The notes under the pieces were generated by a model. That model had not been told where the DNA came from and made no database searches. It was given only the letters and a program-made list of their open reading frames with translations. Positions 36,698-47,300 of a stretch of DNA of 64,000 nucleotides are shown here, one piece after another. Made by a program: the position numbers and the translations under genes. Within the stretch, counting starts at the first letter, position 1, and each line of letters starts with the position of its first letter. This stretch comes from Bacteroidota bacterium (GTDB lineage Bacteria; Bacteroidota; Bacteroidia; Chitinophagales; Chitinophagaceae): assembly GCA_016706595.1 (NCBI GenBank), contig JADJJH010000001.1, positions 124,001-188,000 on the forward strand, written 5' to 3'.

Positions 36698-38182
36698 ATG
36701 AAATCACAAAGAGTTTCGAATACAAAAATTGCGGTTATTGGTTCAGGTATTGCCGGATTAACTTCATCGGCGATGCTTGCTTCAAAAGGGTTCAATGTAC
36801 ATGTATTTGAGAAAAATGAACAGATTGGAGGGCGGGCACGTAAGTTTGAAGCTGAAGGTTTTGTATTTGATATGGGGCCAAGTTGGTATTGGATGCCCGA
36901 TGTTTTTGAACAGTATTATAATATCATGGGTTATCAAACCAGCGATTTTTATGATTTAATAAAACTTGACCCTGGATTTAAAGTTATTTATAGTGCGGAC
37001 GAGAGCTATGATATTCCTGCAAGTATGGATAAATTGTACGAACTCTTTGAATCTATTGAGCAGGGGAGTTCTAAAAAATTACAAGCATTTTTATTGCAAG
37101 CCGAGTATAAATATCAAGTAGGGATGAGTCGATTTATTTTTAAACCTGGCCACTCTATAACTGAATTCATGAGCTTAAAACTTCTAAAAGATGCTTTACG
37201 CCTGCAAGTTTTTTCATCGTTTAGTAAACATGCACGAAGTTATTTTAAAGACCCAAGATTATTAGCAATCATTGAATTTCCTGTACTTTTTTTGGGCGCT
37301 AAACCTCAAGATACACCGGCTTTATATAGTTTGATGAATCATGCTGGTTTGCAACAAGGTACATTTTATCCTATGGGTGGTTTTGGAAAGGTGGTTCAGG
37401 CTTTCGAGAAAATTGCGCTAGACGCAGGAGTTACGATTCAAACTTCACAACCTATTACTTCATTTACCATGTCATCTAATAAAATCAAGACAATCCATAG
37501 TGAAAATGAAAGTTTTGAAGCTGATATGGTAGTTGCAGGTGCCGATTATGAACATGTTGAACGCGAATTACTTCCTTCTCAATTCCGTAGTTATAACGAC
37601 GACTACTGGGAAAAGAAAGTATTTGCACCTTCATCTCTCATTTTTTATTTAGGGGTAAACAAAAAAATTAAAAAATTAAGTCACCATAATTTATTTTTTG
37701 ATGAAGACTTTGCCGCTCATGCCAAGGAAATTTATACCACTAAAACGTGGCCTAAAAAGCCATTATTTTATGTTTGCTGTCCTTCAAAAACCGACCCAAG
37801 TGTTGCACCTGAGCATGCGGAGAATTTATTTATTTTAATTCCGGTTGCAGCAGGTTTACAAGATAGTGATGAAAATTCAGCCTATTATTTCGAGATGATT
37901 ATGAAAAGACTTGAAAAATTTGCAGGAGAAAACATTCGAGAGCATCTATTGTATAAAAGGATATACTCGGTAAAGGATTTTACAATGGATTATAACGCTT
38001 ATAAAGGCAATGCCTACGGCCTTGCCAACACCTTATTGCAAACCGCAATGTTTAAACCGAAAATGAAAAGTAAAAAAGTGAGTAATTTATTTTATTGTGG
38101 TCAACTTACGGTGCCTGGTCCCGGGGTTCCGCCTGCTATCATTCCGGACAAATTGTTGCCAATGAAGTATCTAAATTTTTAA
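36698..38182 (+). CDS. crtI: Phytoene desaturase
   Basis: 494 residues, usual length. N-terminal FAD-binding motif VIGSGIAGLTSSAMLASKG with downstream Glu (VFEKNEQIGGRARKFE), and the C-terminal CrtI signature GPGVPPAIIPDK. Converts phytoene to lycopene by four desaturations, at the membrane. First gene of a five-gene operon crtI-crtB-idi-crtZ-crtY with gaps of 12, 3 and 2 nt and a final 4-nt overlap. Confidence 0.95.
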   Translation: MKSQRVSNTKIAVIGSGIAGLTSSAMLASKGFNVHVFEKNEQIGGRARKFEAEGFVFDMGPSWYWMPDVFEQYYNIMGYQTSDFYDLIKLDPGFKVIYSADESYDIPASMDKLYELFESIEQGSSKKLQAFLLQAEYKYQVGMSRFIFKPGHSITEFMSLKLLKDALRLQVFSSFSKHARSYFKDPRLLAIIEFPVLFLGAKPQDTPALYSLMNHAGLQQGTFYPMGGFGKVVQAFEKIALDAGVTIQTSQPITSFTMSSNKIKTIHSENESFEADMVVAGADYEHVERELLPSQFRSYNDDYWEKKVFAPSSLIFYLGVNKKIKKLSHHNLFFDEDFAAHAKEIYTTKTWPKKPLFYVCCPSKTDPSVAPEHAENLFILIPVAAGLQDSDENSAYYFEMIMKRLEKFAGENIREHLLYKRIYSVKDFTMDYNAYKGNAYGLANTLLQTAMFKPKMKSKKVSNLFYCGQLTVPGPGVPPAIIPDKLLPMKYLNF

Positions 38183-38194
38183 GAAATAATTAGT

Positions 38195-39031
38195 ATGAAG
38201 CTACAGTATGATAATGTCTCTTATCGGTGCAGCAAGCTTGTAACTAAATCATATAGCACAAGTTTTTCATTGGGGATATCATTTTTAAATAAAAGAATGC
38301 ACAACCCAATTAATGGCATCTATGGGTTTGTAAGATTGGCAGATGAAATTGTAGATAGCTTTCATGACTACAATAAAGAATATTTGTTAGAGAAATTTAG
38401 AAAAGATACTCTTGATGCTCTCGAGCATAAAATTAGTCTGAACCCAATTTTAAACAGCTTTCAACACACCGTACATCTATATAGCATCGAATGGGAATTG
38501 ATTGATACATTTTTAAAAAGTATGGAGATGGACCTTCAACCCTCAAACCATAATCCAGCTTCGTATGCCCAATATATTCTGGGTTCTGCTGAAGTAGTAG
38601 GCTTAATGTGTTTGAGAGTATTTGTTGAAGGAGATCATGAGCTTTACCTTAGACTTAAACCAACCGCAATGAGATTAGGTGCAGCCTTTCAAAAAGTAAA
38701 TTTTTTGCGTGATGTAAAAGCTGATTACGAGACCTTAGGTAGAACCTATTTTCCGGATGTCGATTTTAAAGTATTCACCGAGCATGACAAAATTAACATT
38801 CAAGCCGAGATTGAATCTGATTTTAATGCAGCCCTAGAGGGGATTAAATTGTTGCCTAAAAGTTCTCGGCAAGGGGTCTATCTTGCTTATATTTACTATT
38901 TAAAATTATTTTATAAAATAAAGAAAACCCCGGCAGAGAAAGTGATGTTTGAGCGCATTCGAATACCGGATTACAATAAAATTATGTTGTTATTGCAATC
39001 GATGGTCCGTCTTAAACTTAATATGTATTAG
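38195..39031 (+). CDS. crtB: Phytoene synthase
   Basis: 278 residues of the squalene/phytoene synthase family. Aspartate-rich motifs DEIVD (in VRLADEIVDSF) and RDVKADYE, which bind the diphosphate magnesium ions, are both present, as is GRTYFPD. Condenses two geranylgeranyl diphosphates to phytoene. Context (between crtI and idi) excludes squalene synthase. Confidence 0.95.
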   Translation: MKLQYDNVSYRCSKLVTKSYSTSFSLGISFLNKRMHNPINGIYGFVRLADEIVDSFHDYNKEYLLEKFRKDTLDALEHKISLNPILNSFQHTVHLYSIEWELIDTFLKSMEMDLQPSNHNPASYAQYILGSAEVVGLMCLRVFVEGDHELYLRLKPTAMRLGAAFQKVNFLRDVKADYETLGRTYFPDVDFKVFTEHDKINIQAEIESDFNAALEGIKLLPKSSRQGVYLAYIYYLKLFYKIKKTPAEKVMFERIRIPDYNKIMLLLQSMVRLKLNMY

Positions 39032-39034
39032 CAG

Positions 39035-39568
39035 ATGATGTTGGAAGAAGAAGTAATATTAGTAAATGAATTTGATGAGGTGCAAGGTTATATACCCAAG
39101 TTAGAAGCCCATCAAAAAGGATTATTGCATAGAGCTTTCTCAGTTTTTGTATTTAATGATAATGGAGAATTGTTGTTGCAAAAACGAGCAGATGATAAAT
39201 ATCACTCTCCTGGCTTATGGTCTAATACTTGCTGTAGCCACCCTCGCAAAGATGAAATTACACATCATGCAGCTTTACGCAGACTTCAAGAAGAGATGGG
39301 TATCCAAACGTCTTTACAATTTTTATATTCGTTTATATATAACGAACCATTAGGGAATGGATTATTTGAACATGAATTCGATCATGTTTTTGTAGGAAGA
39401 AGTTCTATTGAGCCAATTGTTAATTCAGAAGAAGTTTCGTCATGGAAGTATATTTCAATACCTCGTCTTGTCGAAGATGTTAAACAACATCCAGAACAGT
39501 ATACAATTTGGTTTAGGATTTCTTTGCCGGTTATTTTGAAAAAACTTAATACACTAAACAACATATAA
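39035..39568 (+). CDS. idi: Isopentenyl-diphosphate delta-isomerase, type 1
   Basis: 177 residues. Type 1 (Nudix-fold) isomerase: HRAFSVFVFNDNGELLLQKR, the catalytic Cys in WSNTCCSHPR and Glu in LRRLQEEMGI, and the Glu-rich C-terminal SWKYISI region. Interconverts IPP and DMAPP, feeding the operon's own pathway. The first Met is doubled (ATG ATG); either may start. Its presence in the crt operon implies demand for precursor balance. Confidence 0.93.
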   Translation: MMLEEEVILVNEFDEVQGYIPKLEAHQKGLLHRAFSVFVFNDNGELLLQKRADDKYHSPGLWSNTCCSHPRKDEITHHAALRRLQEEMGIQTSLQFLYSFIYNEPLGNGLFEHEFDHVFVGRSSIEPIVNSEEVSSWKYISIPRLVEDVKQHPEQYTIWFRISLPVILKKLNTLNNI

Positions 39569-39570
39569 AC

Positions 39571-40044
39571 ATGAGTCATTGGATAAATTATTTATTAACT
39601 AGTATGAGTGCCTTTTTAGCCATGGAATGTATTGCATGGTTCGCACATAAATATATCATGCATGGTTTTTTATGGTCGCTCCATCACGACCATCACCAAC
39701 GAGATGATAGAGGATTTTTTGAGAAAAATGATTATTTCTTTCTCATTTTTGGTTTACCTGGAATTTCATTAATAGGGTGGGGAACCTTTCATGGTTTTGG
39801 ATATGATTTTTGGACCGGAGTTGGTATTTCGTTATATGGGTTTGCTTATTTCTTTGTTCATGATATCTTTATTCATCAGCGATTTAAGATATTTAGAAAT
39901 TCTAACTCTGTCTACTTACGCGCTATACGCCGTGCCCATAAAATGCATCACAAACACCTTGGTAAAGAGCATGGTGAATGTTTTGGAATGCTTTGGGTGC
40001 CCTTACATTACTTTTTGGATGAACTGAAAAGAAAAGCATCATGA
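39571..40044 (+). CDS. crtZ: Beta-carotene hydroxylase
   Basis: 157 residues, di-iron membrane hydroxylase. His clusters HKYIMHGFLWSLHHDHHQ, HDIFIHQRF and RAHKMHHKHLG supply the metal ligands; three to four membrane segments. Adds hydroxyls to the beta rings, giving zeaxanthin from beta-carotene. Overlaps the lycopene cyclase start by 4 bases (ATGA). Confidence 0.93.
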   Translation: MSHWINYLLTSMSAFLAMECIAWFAHKYIMHGFLWSLHHDHHQRDDRGFFEKNDYFFLIFGLPGISLIGWGTFHGFGYDFWTGVGISLYGFAYFFVHDIFIHQRFKIFRNSNSVYLRAIRRAHKMHHKHLGKEHGECFGMLWVPLHYFLDELKRKAS

Positions 40045-40739
40045 ATTACCTTTACTTGATAGTGAATTTATTTTCGTTGATACCCACTTTGCTTTTTTCG
40101 TTTCATCCAAAAATAAAATTTTATCAGCACTGGAAATATGCCCTACCCGCTATTTTATTAGTGGCGATTGTCTTTATAATGTGGGATAATTACTACACTC
40201 ACCTTGGTGTGTGGGGTTTTAATCCAAAGTATATTGTAGGTACCTACTTTGCAAATCTTCCATTAGAAGAGGTGCTTTTTTTTATCTGCATTCCGTATGC
40301 TTGTATATATACTTACTATTGTTTGAACCGTTTTATCAACAAGGATTATTTTCATGCCTATGAACGAGTAATAAGTTTTTCAATCATTACTTTTTTACTT
40401 TCAGTTGTGTTGTTACATCAGTTTAAGTATTATACTACGGTTGTTTTTGTTTTGCTAAGTTTATCTATTGGCATTCTCAGTTTTCTGAAAACTTCTTGGT
40501 TGAGTCGTTTTTATTTTTCATATCTCTTCTTGTTAATTCCTTTTTTATTGGTGAATGGAGTGCTAACCGGAACCGGTTTGAAAGAACCTGTAGTTTGGTA
40601 TAACCCGGATGAAATTCTTGGCTTTAGAATTCTCACTATTCCTTTCGAGGATATTTTTTATGGTATGCTGATGTTACTTGCTTCGGTAGCCCTTTATGAA
40701 TTTCTGAAGCAAACTCGTTCTCATAAAGTTAGTGGATAA
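40041..40739 (+). CDS. Lycopene cyclase, CrtYc/CrtYd fused membrane type
   Basis: 232 residues with six or seven membrane segments. Two related halves, each with the domain signature: near residues 55-85 a W.F...Y..G.Y..NLPLEEVLFF motif (FANLPLEEVLFFICIPY), and near 190-215 ILGFRILTIPFEDIFYGML. This is the fused heterodimeric CrtYcd type found in Bacteroidota, not the soluble CrtY. Forms beta rings on lycopene. Last gene of the operon. Confidence 0.9.
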   Translation: MNYLYLIVNLFSLIPTLLFSFHPKIKFYQHWKYALPAILLVAIVFIMWDNYYTHLGVWGFNPKYIVGTYFANLPLEEVLFFICIPYACIYTYYCLNRFINKDYFHAYERVISFSIITFLLSVVLLHQFKYYTTVVFVLLSLSIGILSFLKTSWLSRFYFSYLFLLIPFLLVNGVLTGTGLKEPVVWYNPDEILGFRILTIPFEDIFYGMLMLLASVALYEFLKQTRSHKVSG

Positions 40740-40912
40740 AGTACTTCAGCCTTATAGTTGACTTACTGTGTATGGCAATTAGAATTTCAGGATAGTACAC
40801 TTATAAAATTGAAATTAACCGTGTTGCAGTGGTTTTTTGTTGTAGTGATTCAATAGTAAACTACATAAAAAATTAAATTTTCAGATTATATTTAAACCCA
40901 AATGATTTTTTT

Positions 40913-43900
40913 ATGAAAAAATGCCTCTTGCTTTCTATCTTTCTCGTAATAGCTACTTTAGGTTATAGCCAAGATAAAGTGCGATGGATACGATACCCAA
41001 GTATTAGTCCCGATGGAAGTAAAATTGCCTTTGGTTATAAAGGTGATATTTACCTTGTGGCATCGAGTGGGGGTACGGCGATTCCACTTACGATTCATGA
41101 AGCTCACGATATGAATCCGGTTTGGAGTAGAGATGGAAAGCATATTGCATTTGCCAGTGATCGATATGGTAATTTTGATGTGTTTACGATTTCGGTAAAT
41201 GGAGGAACACCTAAGAGACTTACTTATCATAGCGCAGCCGATATTCCGCAGGATTTTTCGCCCGATAATAAAACAGTTTTATTTACCAGTGCAAGAGGCA
41301 TAAGCAATCAAAACGTCCGATTTTATAGTCCGCGTTTGTTTAATAATTTATATACCGTGGCTCTAGAAGGTGGTAAAGCAAAATTAATAAGCGAGGCCGG
41401 AATGAATGTTGCTCGTTATAATACGACCGGAACCAAAATTGTCTTTCAAGATCGTAAAGGTTATGAAGATTTTTTGCGCAAACATCATACTAGCAGTGTT
41501 ACTCGTGATATTTGGACATTAGATTTAGCTACATCGAAATACGAAAAACAAAGTACATTTTCGGGCGAAGATTTAGAGCCATGTTTTGCTCCAAACTCTG
41601 ACGATATTTATTTCACCAGTGAACAAAGTGGAAGCCTGAATATTGTTCTATCTAAAAATGGAAGTGTAAATCCTATCACACAATTTTCAACACATCCGGT
41701 TCGACATTTAAGTGTAAGCGGAAATAATACATTATGCTTTACCTATAATGGAGATGTGTATACTAAAACTTCGACCGGTGATGCAAAAAAAATAGGTATA
41801 GAAATTCAAAATGATGGTAGAGCCGGAAACGAAAAAAATATTTCTGTCAGCGGAAGTGTAACTCAGTTTGCATTATCACCAAATGGTAAAGAAATCGCCT
41901 TTGTAAATCGAGGTGAAATTTTTGTAACCAGTGTAGAAGGTACGCAAACCAAGCGTGTGACTAATACTCCACAACAAGAACGTGATGTGAGATGGGATCC
42001 GGATGGTCGTTCAATTATTTATTCAACTGAAAGAGGCAAGAGTTGGGATATTTATAAAAGTTCAATCATCCGAAAAGATGAACCTTATTTTTATGCAGCT
42101 ACCACCTTACATGAAGAACCGGTTTTGCAAAGTAATGAAGAAGAGTTCCAAGGAAAGTATTCACCCGATGGTAAGGAAATTGCTTATATCGCAGAGCGTA
42201 ATGTGCTAAAAATTTATAATATCGAATCAAAACAATCAAGAGTGGCTTTGCCTGCTGGGCGAAATTATAGTTATGCAGATGGCGACTGGGATTTTGTGTG
42301 GAGTAGTGATAGTAAACATATACTTTGTGACGATGGTGAAGGCAATTGGTCAACTTCAAATGTGGCTTTACTGGATTGCGAAAACGATAACGAAATTGTG
42401 CATCCCATGCCAAGTGGCTTTGGTCAAGGTAATGTAAAATGGGCAATGAAAGGTCGTGCCATGACTTGGATGAACGCCAAAAACGGAAGAAGTAGTGTAG
42501 CACGTCAAGGCAGTAAAGAGTTTGATATTTATATTGGTTTTTTTGATCAAGCGGCTTACGATCGATTTAGTTTAAGTAAAGAAGAATTTGCTTTAATTGA
42601 AGAGAAAGAAAAAAAGGAAAAAGAAGACAAGGAGAAAAAAGAAAAAGAGGATAAAGAAAATGGCGTAAAGAAGAAGAAAGTGGCCAATGATAAAGAAAGT
42701 GATAAAAGTGATAGCACTCAACAAGCGCCTTTAGTTTTAACTAGGTTTGAAGAACGTGTAAAGCGACTTACCATTAATAGCAGCAGCATAGGTGATTATG
42801 TGATGAATGCTGAAGGCACAAAATTGTATTACTTATCGGCGTTTGAAAAAGGATTTGATTTGTGGGTAACAGAACCTCGTACCAAAGAAACTAAAATTTT
42901 AGCGAAATTGGGTGCCGGAGGTGGCGGGATTGAAATTTCAAAAGATGGAAAAACCTTGTTCGTGATAAAGGATGGTAGTTTGACAAAAATTGATGATGCC
43001 GGTAAAGTAGAACCCATTGGCATAAGTGGTGAAATGGTTTTGAATAGTGTTGCAGAAAGAGCTTATATTTTAGAGCATGCTTATCGCCAAGTGCAAAAGA
43101 AATTTTATGATACCAAATTGCATGGCATCGATTGGCCCATGTATTATAATAACTACGCAAACTTTTTACCACATATCAGCAATAACTATGATTTTCAAGA
43201 ATTGTTAAGTGAGTTTTTAGGTGAACTCAATGCCTCGCATACAGGTGGGCGATATTCGCCGGTAGTGAGCCATGGCGATGAAACTGCCAGTTTGGGTTTA
43301 TTGTATGATGAAAAGTATGAAGGCGGCGGATTAAAAGTAAGTGAATTAATTGCAGAAGGACCTTTTAGTAAAGCAAGTACGCAATTAAAAGCAGGTTGTG
43401 TAATTGAAAAGATCGATGGTGTAGATATTCAAGATAGTATAGATTGGACCATGCTCTTAAATCGAAAGAATAAAAAAAATGTATTGATTAGTTTTAGAAA
43501 TGCAGATGATGAATTGATTGAAGAAGTAATTAAACCGATTAGTTTAGGCGAAGAAAATGGATTGATGTATAAGCGTTGGCTTGCCATAATGAAAGACAAA
43601 GTATCAAAACTTAGTAACGGACAAGTTGGATATGCGCATGTGCAAGGTATGAATGATGGTAGCTATCGCGATTTTATTGATGAAGTGTTAGGCGCAAATT
43701 TTGCCAAGAAAGCTTTAGTAGTAGATACACGGTTTAATGGTGGTGGATGGTTACATGATGATTTGTTGACTTTTTTAAGTGGAAAGCGTTATTTAGATTT
43801 TGCGCCGCAAGGAAATAGATTACATGATGGAGAACCTCTTGGCCGTTGGACCAAACCCAGTTGTGTTTTAATGAGTGAAGGAAATTATAGCGATGCTTTT

Positions 43901-44176
43901 ATTTTTCCTTATGTGTATAAGCAAGCCGGCATAGGTTTAACCATTGGAAAGGCCGTGCCGGGTACAGGCACAGCGGTTTGGTGGGAGCGACAAATAGATC
44001 CAACGATGGTATTTGGTATTCCGATGATAGCAACGATTGGAAAGGAAAACAGACCGACTGAAAATTTACAAGTGGAACCCGATATAGAAGTGAACCTTAC
44101 TTATGAAGATTTTTTACATGGCAAGGATACACAACTCGAAGAGGCGGTAAAAGCGATGTTGAAAACGGTGAAGTAG
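40913..44176 (+). CDS. Tricorn-protease homologue (S41 peptidase)
   Basis: 1,087 residues. Signal peptide (MKKCLLLSIFLVIATLGYSQ), then WD40/TolB-like beta-propeller repeats (PSISPDGSKIAFG, PVWSRDGKHIAFASD) to about residue 530, a Lys/Glu-rich linker at 561-596, a second propeller part, a PDZ domain near 800-845 and the S41 catalytic domain to the end. The nucleophile is Ser993 in GNYSDAFIFP, with GTGTAVWW after it. Known: tricorn degrades short peptides downstream of the proteasome; in Bacteroidota the homologues are exported and probably process peptides in the periplasm. Stands alone, 130 nt before the second giant gene. Confidence 0.9.
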   Translation: MKKCLLLSIFLVIATLGYSQDKVRWIRYPSISPDGSKIAFGYKGDIYLVASSGGTAIPLTIHEAHDMNPVWSRDGKHIAFASDRYGNFDVFTISVNGGTPKRLTYHSAADIPQDFSPDNKTVLFTSARGISNQNVRFYSPRLFNNLYTVALEGGKAKLISEAGMNVARYNTTGTKIVFQDRKGYEDFLRKHHTSSVTRDIWTLDLATSKYEKQSTFSGEDLEPCFAPNSDDIYFTSEQSGSLNIVLSKNGSVNPITQFSTHPVRHLSVSGNNTLCFTYNGDVYTKTSTGDAKKIGIEIQNDGRAGNEKNISVSGSVTQFALSPNGKEIAFVNRGEIFVTSVEGTQTKRVTNTPQQERDVRWDPDGRSIIYSTERGKSWDIYKSSIIRKDEPYFYAATTLHEEPVLQSNEEEFQGKYSPDGKEIAYIAERNVLKIYNIESKQSRVALPAGRNYSYADGDWDFVWSSDSKHILCDDGEGNWSTSNVALLDCENDNEIVHPMPSGFGQGNVKWAMKGRAMTWMNAKNGRSSVARQGSKEFDIYIGFFDQAAYDRFSLSKEEFALIEEKEKKEKEDKEKKEKEDKENGVKKKKVANDKESDKSDSTQQAPLVLTRFEERVKRLTINSSSIGDYVMNAEGTKLYYLSAFEKGFDLWVTEPRTKETKILAKLGAGGGGIEISKDGKTLFVIKDGSLTKIDDAGKVEPIGISGEMVLNSVAERAYILEHAYRQVQKKFYDTKLHGIDWPMYYNNYANFLPHISNNYDFQELLSEFLGELNASHTGGRYSPVVSHGDETASLGLLYDEKYEGGGLKVSELIAEGPFSKASTQLKAGCVIEKIDGVDIQDSIDWTMLLNRKNKKNVLISFRNADDELIEEVIKPISLGEENGLMYKRWLAIMKDKVSKLSNGQVGYAHVQGMNDGSYRDFIDEVLGANFAKKALVVDTRFNGGGWLHDDLLTFLSGKRYLDFAPQGNRLHDGEPLGRWTKPSCVLMSEGNYSDAFIFPYVYKQAGIGLTIGKAVPGTGTAVWWERQIDPTMVFGIPMIATIGKENRPTENLQVEPDIEVNLTYEDFLHGKDTQLEEAVKAMLKTVK

Positions 44177-44306
44177 GGGATGTCGTAAAAGAAAAACCTG
44201 ATTTTTTTATCTGCATAAAATGGTATCTTATGTTAATATTATTTCTTGTTTTATTGAAGCATTGATTTGATTCCAAAATTACCTTCGGGCATTAAATCAT
44301 TTCCCT

Positions 44307-47300
44307 ATGAAGCACGAGGTACGCTTTTCAGTTAACCAGCTATGCAAAAAAATCAAATTTCTTTGGCTTTTTGTTCTTTTATTAATTCCAGCTTTAGGGT
44401 GGGCGCAAACGAATCCGGCAACTGCAAGTTTACCTTTTACCTTTAATGGGGCTACGAGTATTCCTTCTTCCATGGCAATTCATCGCTTTGGAACATCTGC
44501 GGGAGCAATACCAACTACAAGAACTACGGCAGATGGCAATGCAGATTTGCCGTTCAATGCTACAGCCAATGCAGGAGGGCATAAGTTTGAAGGAACCTCT
44601 GGAGTAGATGGCATTTCAATTTTAGCATCGAGCTCCCAATCTGCTGGAGCAATCGTAAGTGAAATATCAACTACCGGTTTGTCAAACATTACCGTAAGTT
44701 GGGTTGCATGGACTGTCCTTGATCAAACTTCATATACTAATTCAATTGCATTGCAATATCGAGTTGGCGAAAGTGGTACTTGGATTGATGTCGATAATCC
44801 GGTTTCATCCGTTTATACTACTTCAACCATTGGTCGTGCTAGTGGTGTTTCTTACACGCAAACATTACCTGCTGGCGCAAATAATCAACCCATTGTTCAA
44901 GTACGTTGGATTTATTGGGTATCAGGTGGGGCAAGCGGTTCACGTGATAGATTAGGCATCGATAATATTTCCATCTCAGGAAGTCCAGCATGCACAACAC
45001 CAACGATTTCCCTCGTAAATCAAATCAATAATACTTGTTTTGGAACATCTATTGGTTCATTAGATGTAACGGTTTCAAATGGCACAGCCTTATGGAATGA
45101 TGGAAATACCAATATGGATAGAACCGGTTTAGCCGCTGGTGTTTATTCTATTACAGTGACAGATGGTGCATGCTCGGCAACGGCATCATATACTATAACG
45201 CAAGGTAATATCATCGATATCAATCCAACGAATAATAGTCCCCTTTGCGCCGGTAGCGATTTAAATATGTTTGCTACACCAAGTGGAGGAAGTGGTACGT
45301 ATACAAATTATTCTTGGGCCGGACCGAATGGATTTAATTCAATTCAACAAAATCCGACGATAACACTAGCCACCATTGACGCTACAGGTACCTATACAAT
45401 TACAGTTACCGATAATTTGAATTGTACAAATTCAACAACTATCACCGCATCAGTTAGTTCACCTGCCAATACTGCATCAGTTAGTATAAACGCCACAACG
45501 CTACCAATATGTGCAGGGATTGCTCAAACTATTACCGCAACGCCTGTTTACGGTGGATCAAATCCAACTTATGAATGGTATTTAAATAATACCTTACAAG
45601 CAAGTACCAGCCATCAATTTACCTTTACCCCACAAGGTGGTGATGCTATCTATGTAAAAATGACAAGTAGCGAAAGTTGTGTTTCGGGTAGTCCTGCCAC
45701 TTCTGCAATCACAACGTATACCTTATTTGCTTCACCTATTATAACAGAAACCATTACAAACGTGAGTTGTAATGGTGGTAATAATGGCTCCATCGACTTA
45801 AGTCAAAGCGGAACCTTACTTCCTTATTCTTTTTTGTGGAATGATGGAAATACAAATGAAGACCGAGTGAATTTGGCAGCAGGGACTTACACCGTTACGG
45901 TTACAAATTCATCAAATTGTACAGCCTCATTTATTTATACAGTTACAGAACCTAATTCAGGTATGTCTGCCGGCAGTACTACAAGTAATTCACCGCAATG
46001 TGTGAATGTTACCATGCAATTATCTTCAACTGAATTTACTGGAGGAACCGGCACATTGATGTATGCATGGACAGGGCCTAATGGATTTTCATCGAATGGC
46101 TTAACTGCAAATTTTGTAGCACAAAATATTTCATCAGGTATTTATACCATCACGGCAACCGATGCAAATAATTGTACAAAAACTTCAACCATAAGTGTAA
46201 CTGCAAATGCTTTGCCAATTGTAAATGCAAATAATGCAGGACCATTTTGTGCAGGCGAAACCATTTATTTACAGGGTGGAAATGCGGGTTATGCAAATTA
46301 CATGTGGCAAGGGCCAAATGGTTTTCTGGTGATGGATGCATTGCAAAGCTATGCTCAAAATTTTGATGGTTTACCAAATAGTGGTTCAACAACATGGACA
46401 GATAATACAACTTTATCCAATTGGTATTCGCAACGAACTGGCACCGGAACGTCAATTGTGAGTGATGCAGGTTCGGGAACAGCAGGTGCATTATATAGTT
46501 ATGGTTCAGCTACTATAAATGAAAGAGCATTAGGCACCATTGGTTCGAGCAATGCCGCGGCTGGACATTTTGCGCATGGTTTATTATTACAAAATGCAAC
46601 CGGACAAACGGTAAATGATATTAAAGTATCCTATACACTCGAGCAATGGAGAAGTTCAGCAGCAGCAGCCCACACTATAAATGTGTATTATAAAATCAGT
46701 AGTACACCAATCACTTCTCTTACACCAAATAATAATTCAGGTTGGAATTTGATTCCTGGATTGGCATTAAATAGTCCGGTTACAGGAGGAAGTGCAGGTG
46801 CTTTAAATGGAAATGCAACAGCTAATAAAGTGAGTGCTTCTAATGTATCGATTGGTAGTATCGCATTAGCGAACAACGAGTATATTATGTTGAAATGGGA
46901 AGACCCGGATCATAGTGGTACAGATCATGGTTTAGCAATTGATGATGTAAGTGTGCAATTGTTATCGATACAACAAAATACTTCCCTTGCTAATGCTAGC
47001 AATGCAATGAATGGTACTTATACCATTACCGTTACCGATGTAAATTCATGCAGCGCCTCTGCCACTACCAATGTGCTGGTGAATGCACAAAGCGGAACGA
47101 AAACTTTACAAACATCTTGCGATCATTATATATGGCCTATTAGTGGAATAGATTATGTAAGCGGAGGAACCTATACACAAACCAGCTTAAATACTGCCGG
47201 TTGTTTACATACAGATACACTTGAGTTAACTATAACTTATAGCACCTCAGAATCTTTGCCGATAACAGCTTGTAATAGCTATACATGGAGTGCAAATAAT

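Noticed and set aside
42368..43172. Minus-strand ORFs within the tricorn-like gene
   Set aside because: No family features, and the plus-strand protein is clearly real across the whole region.
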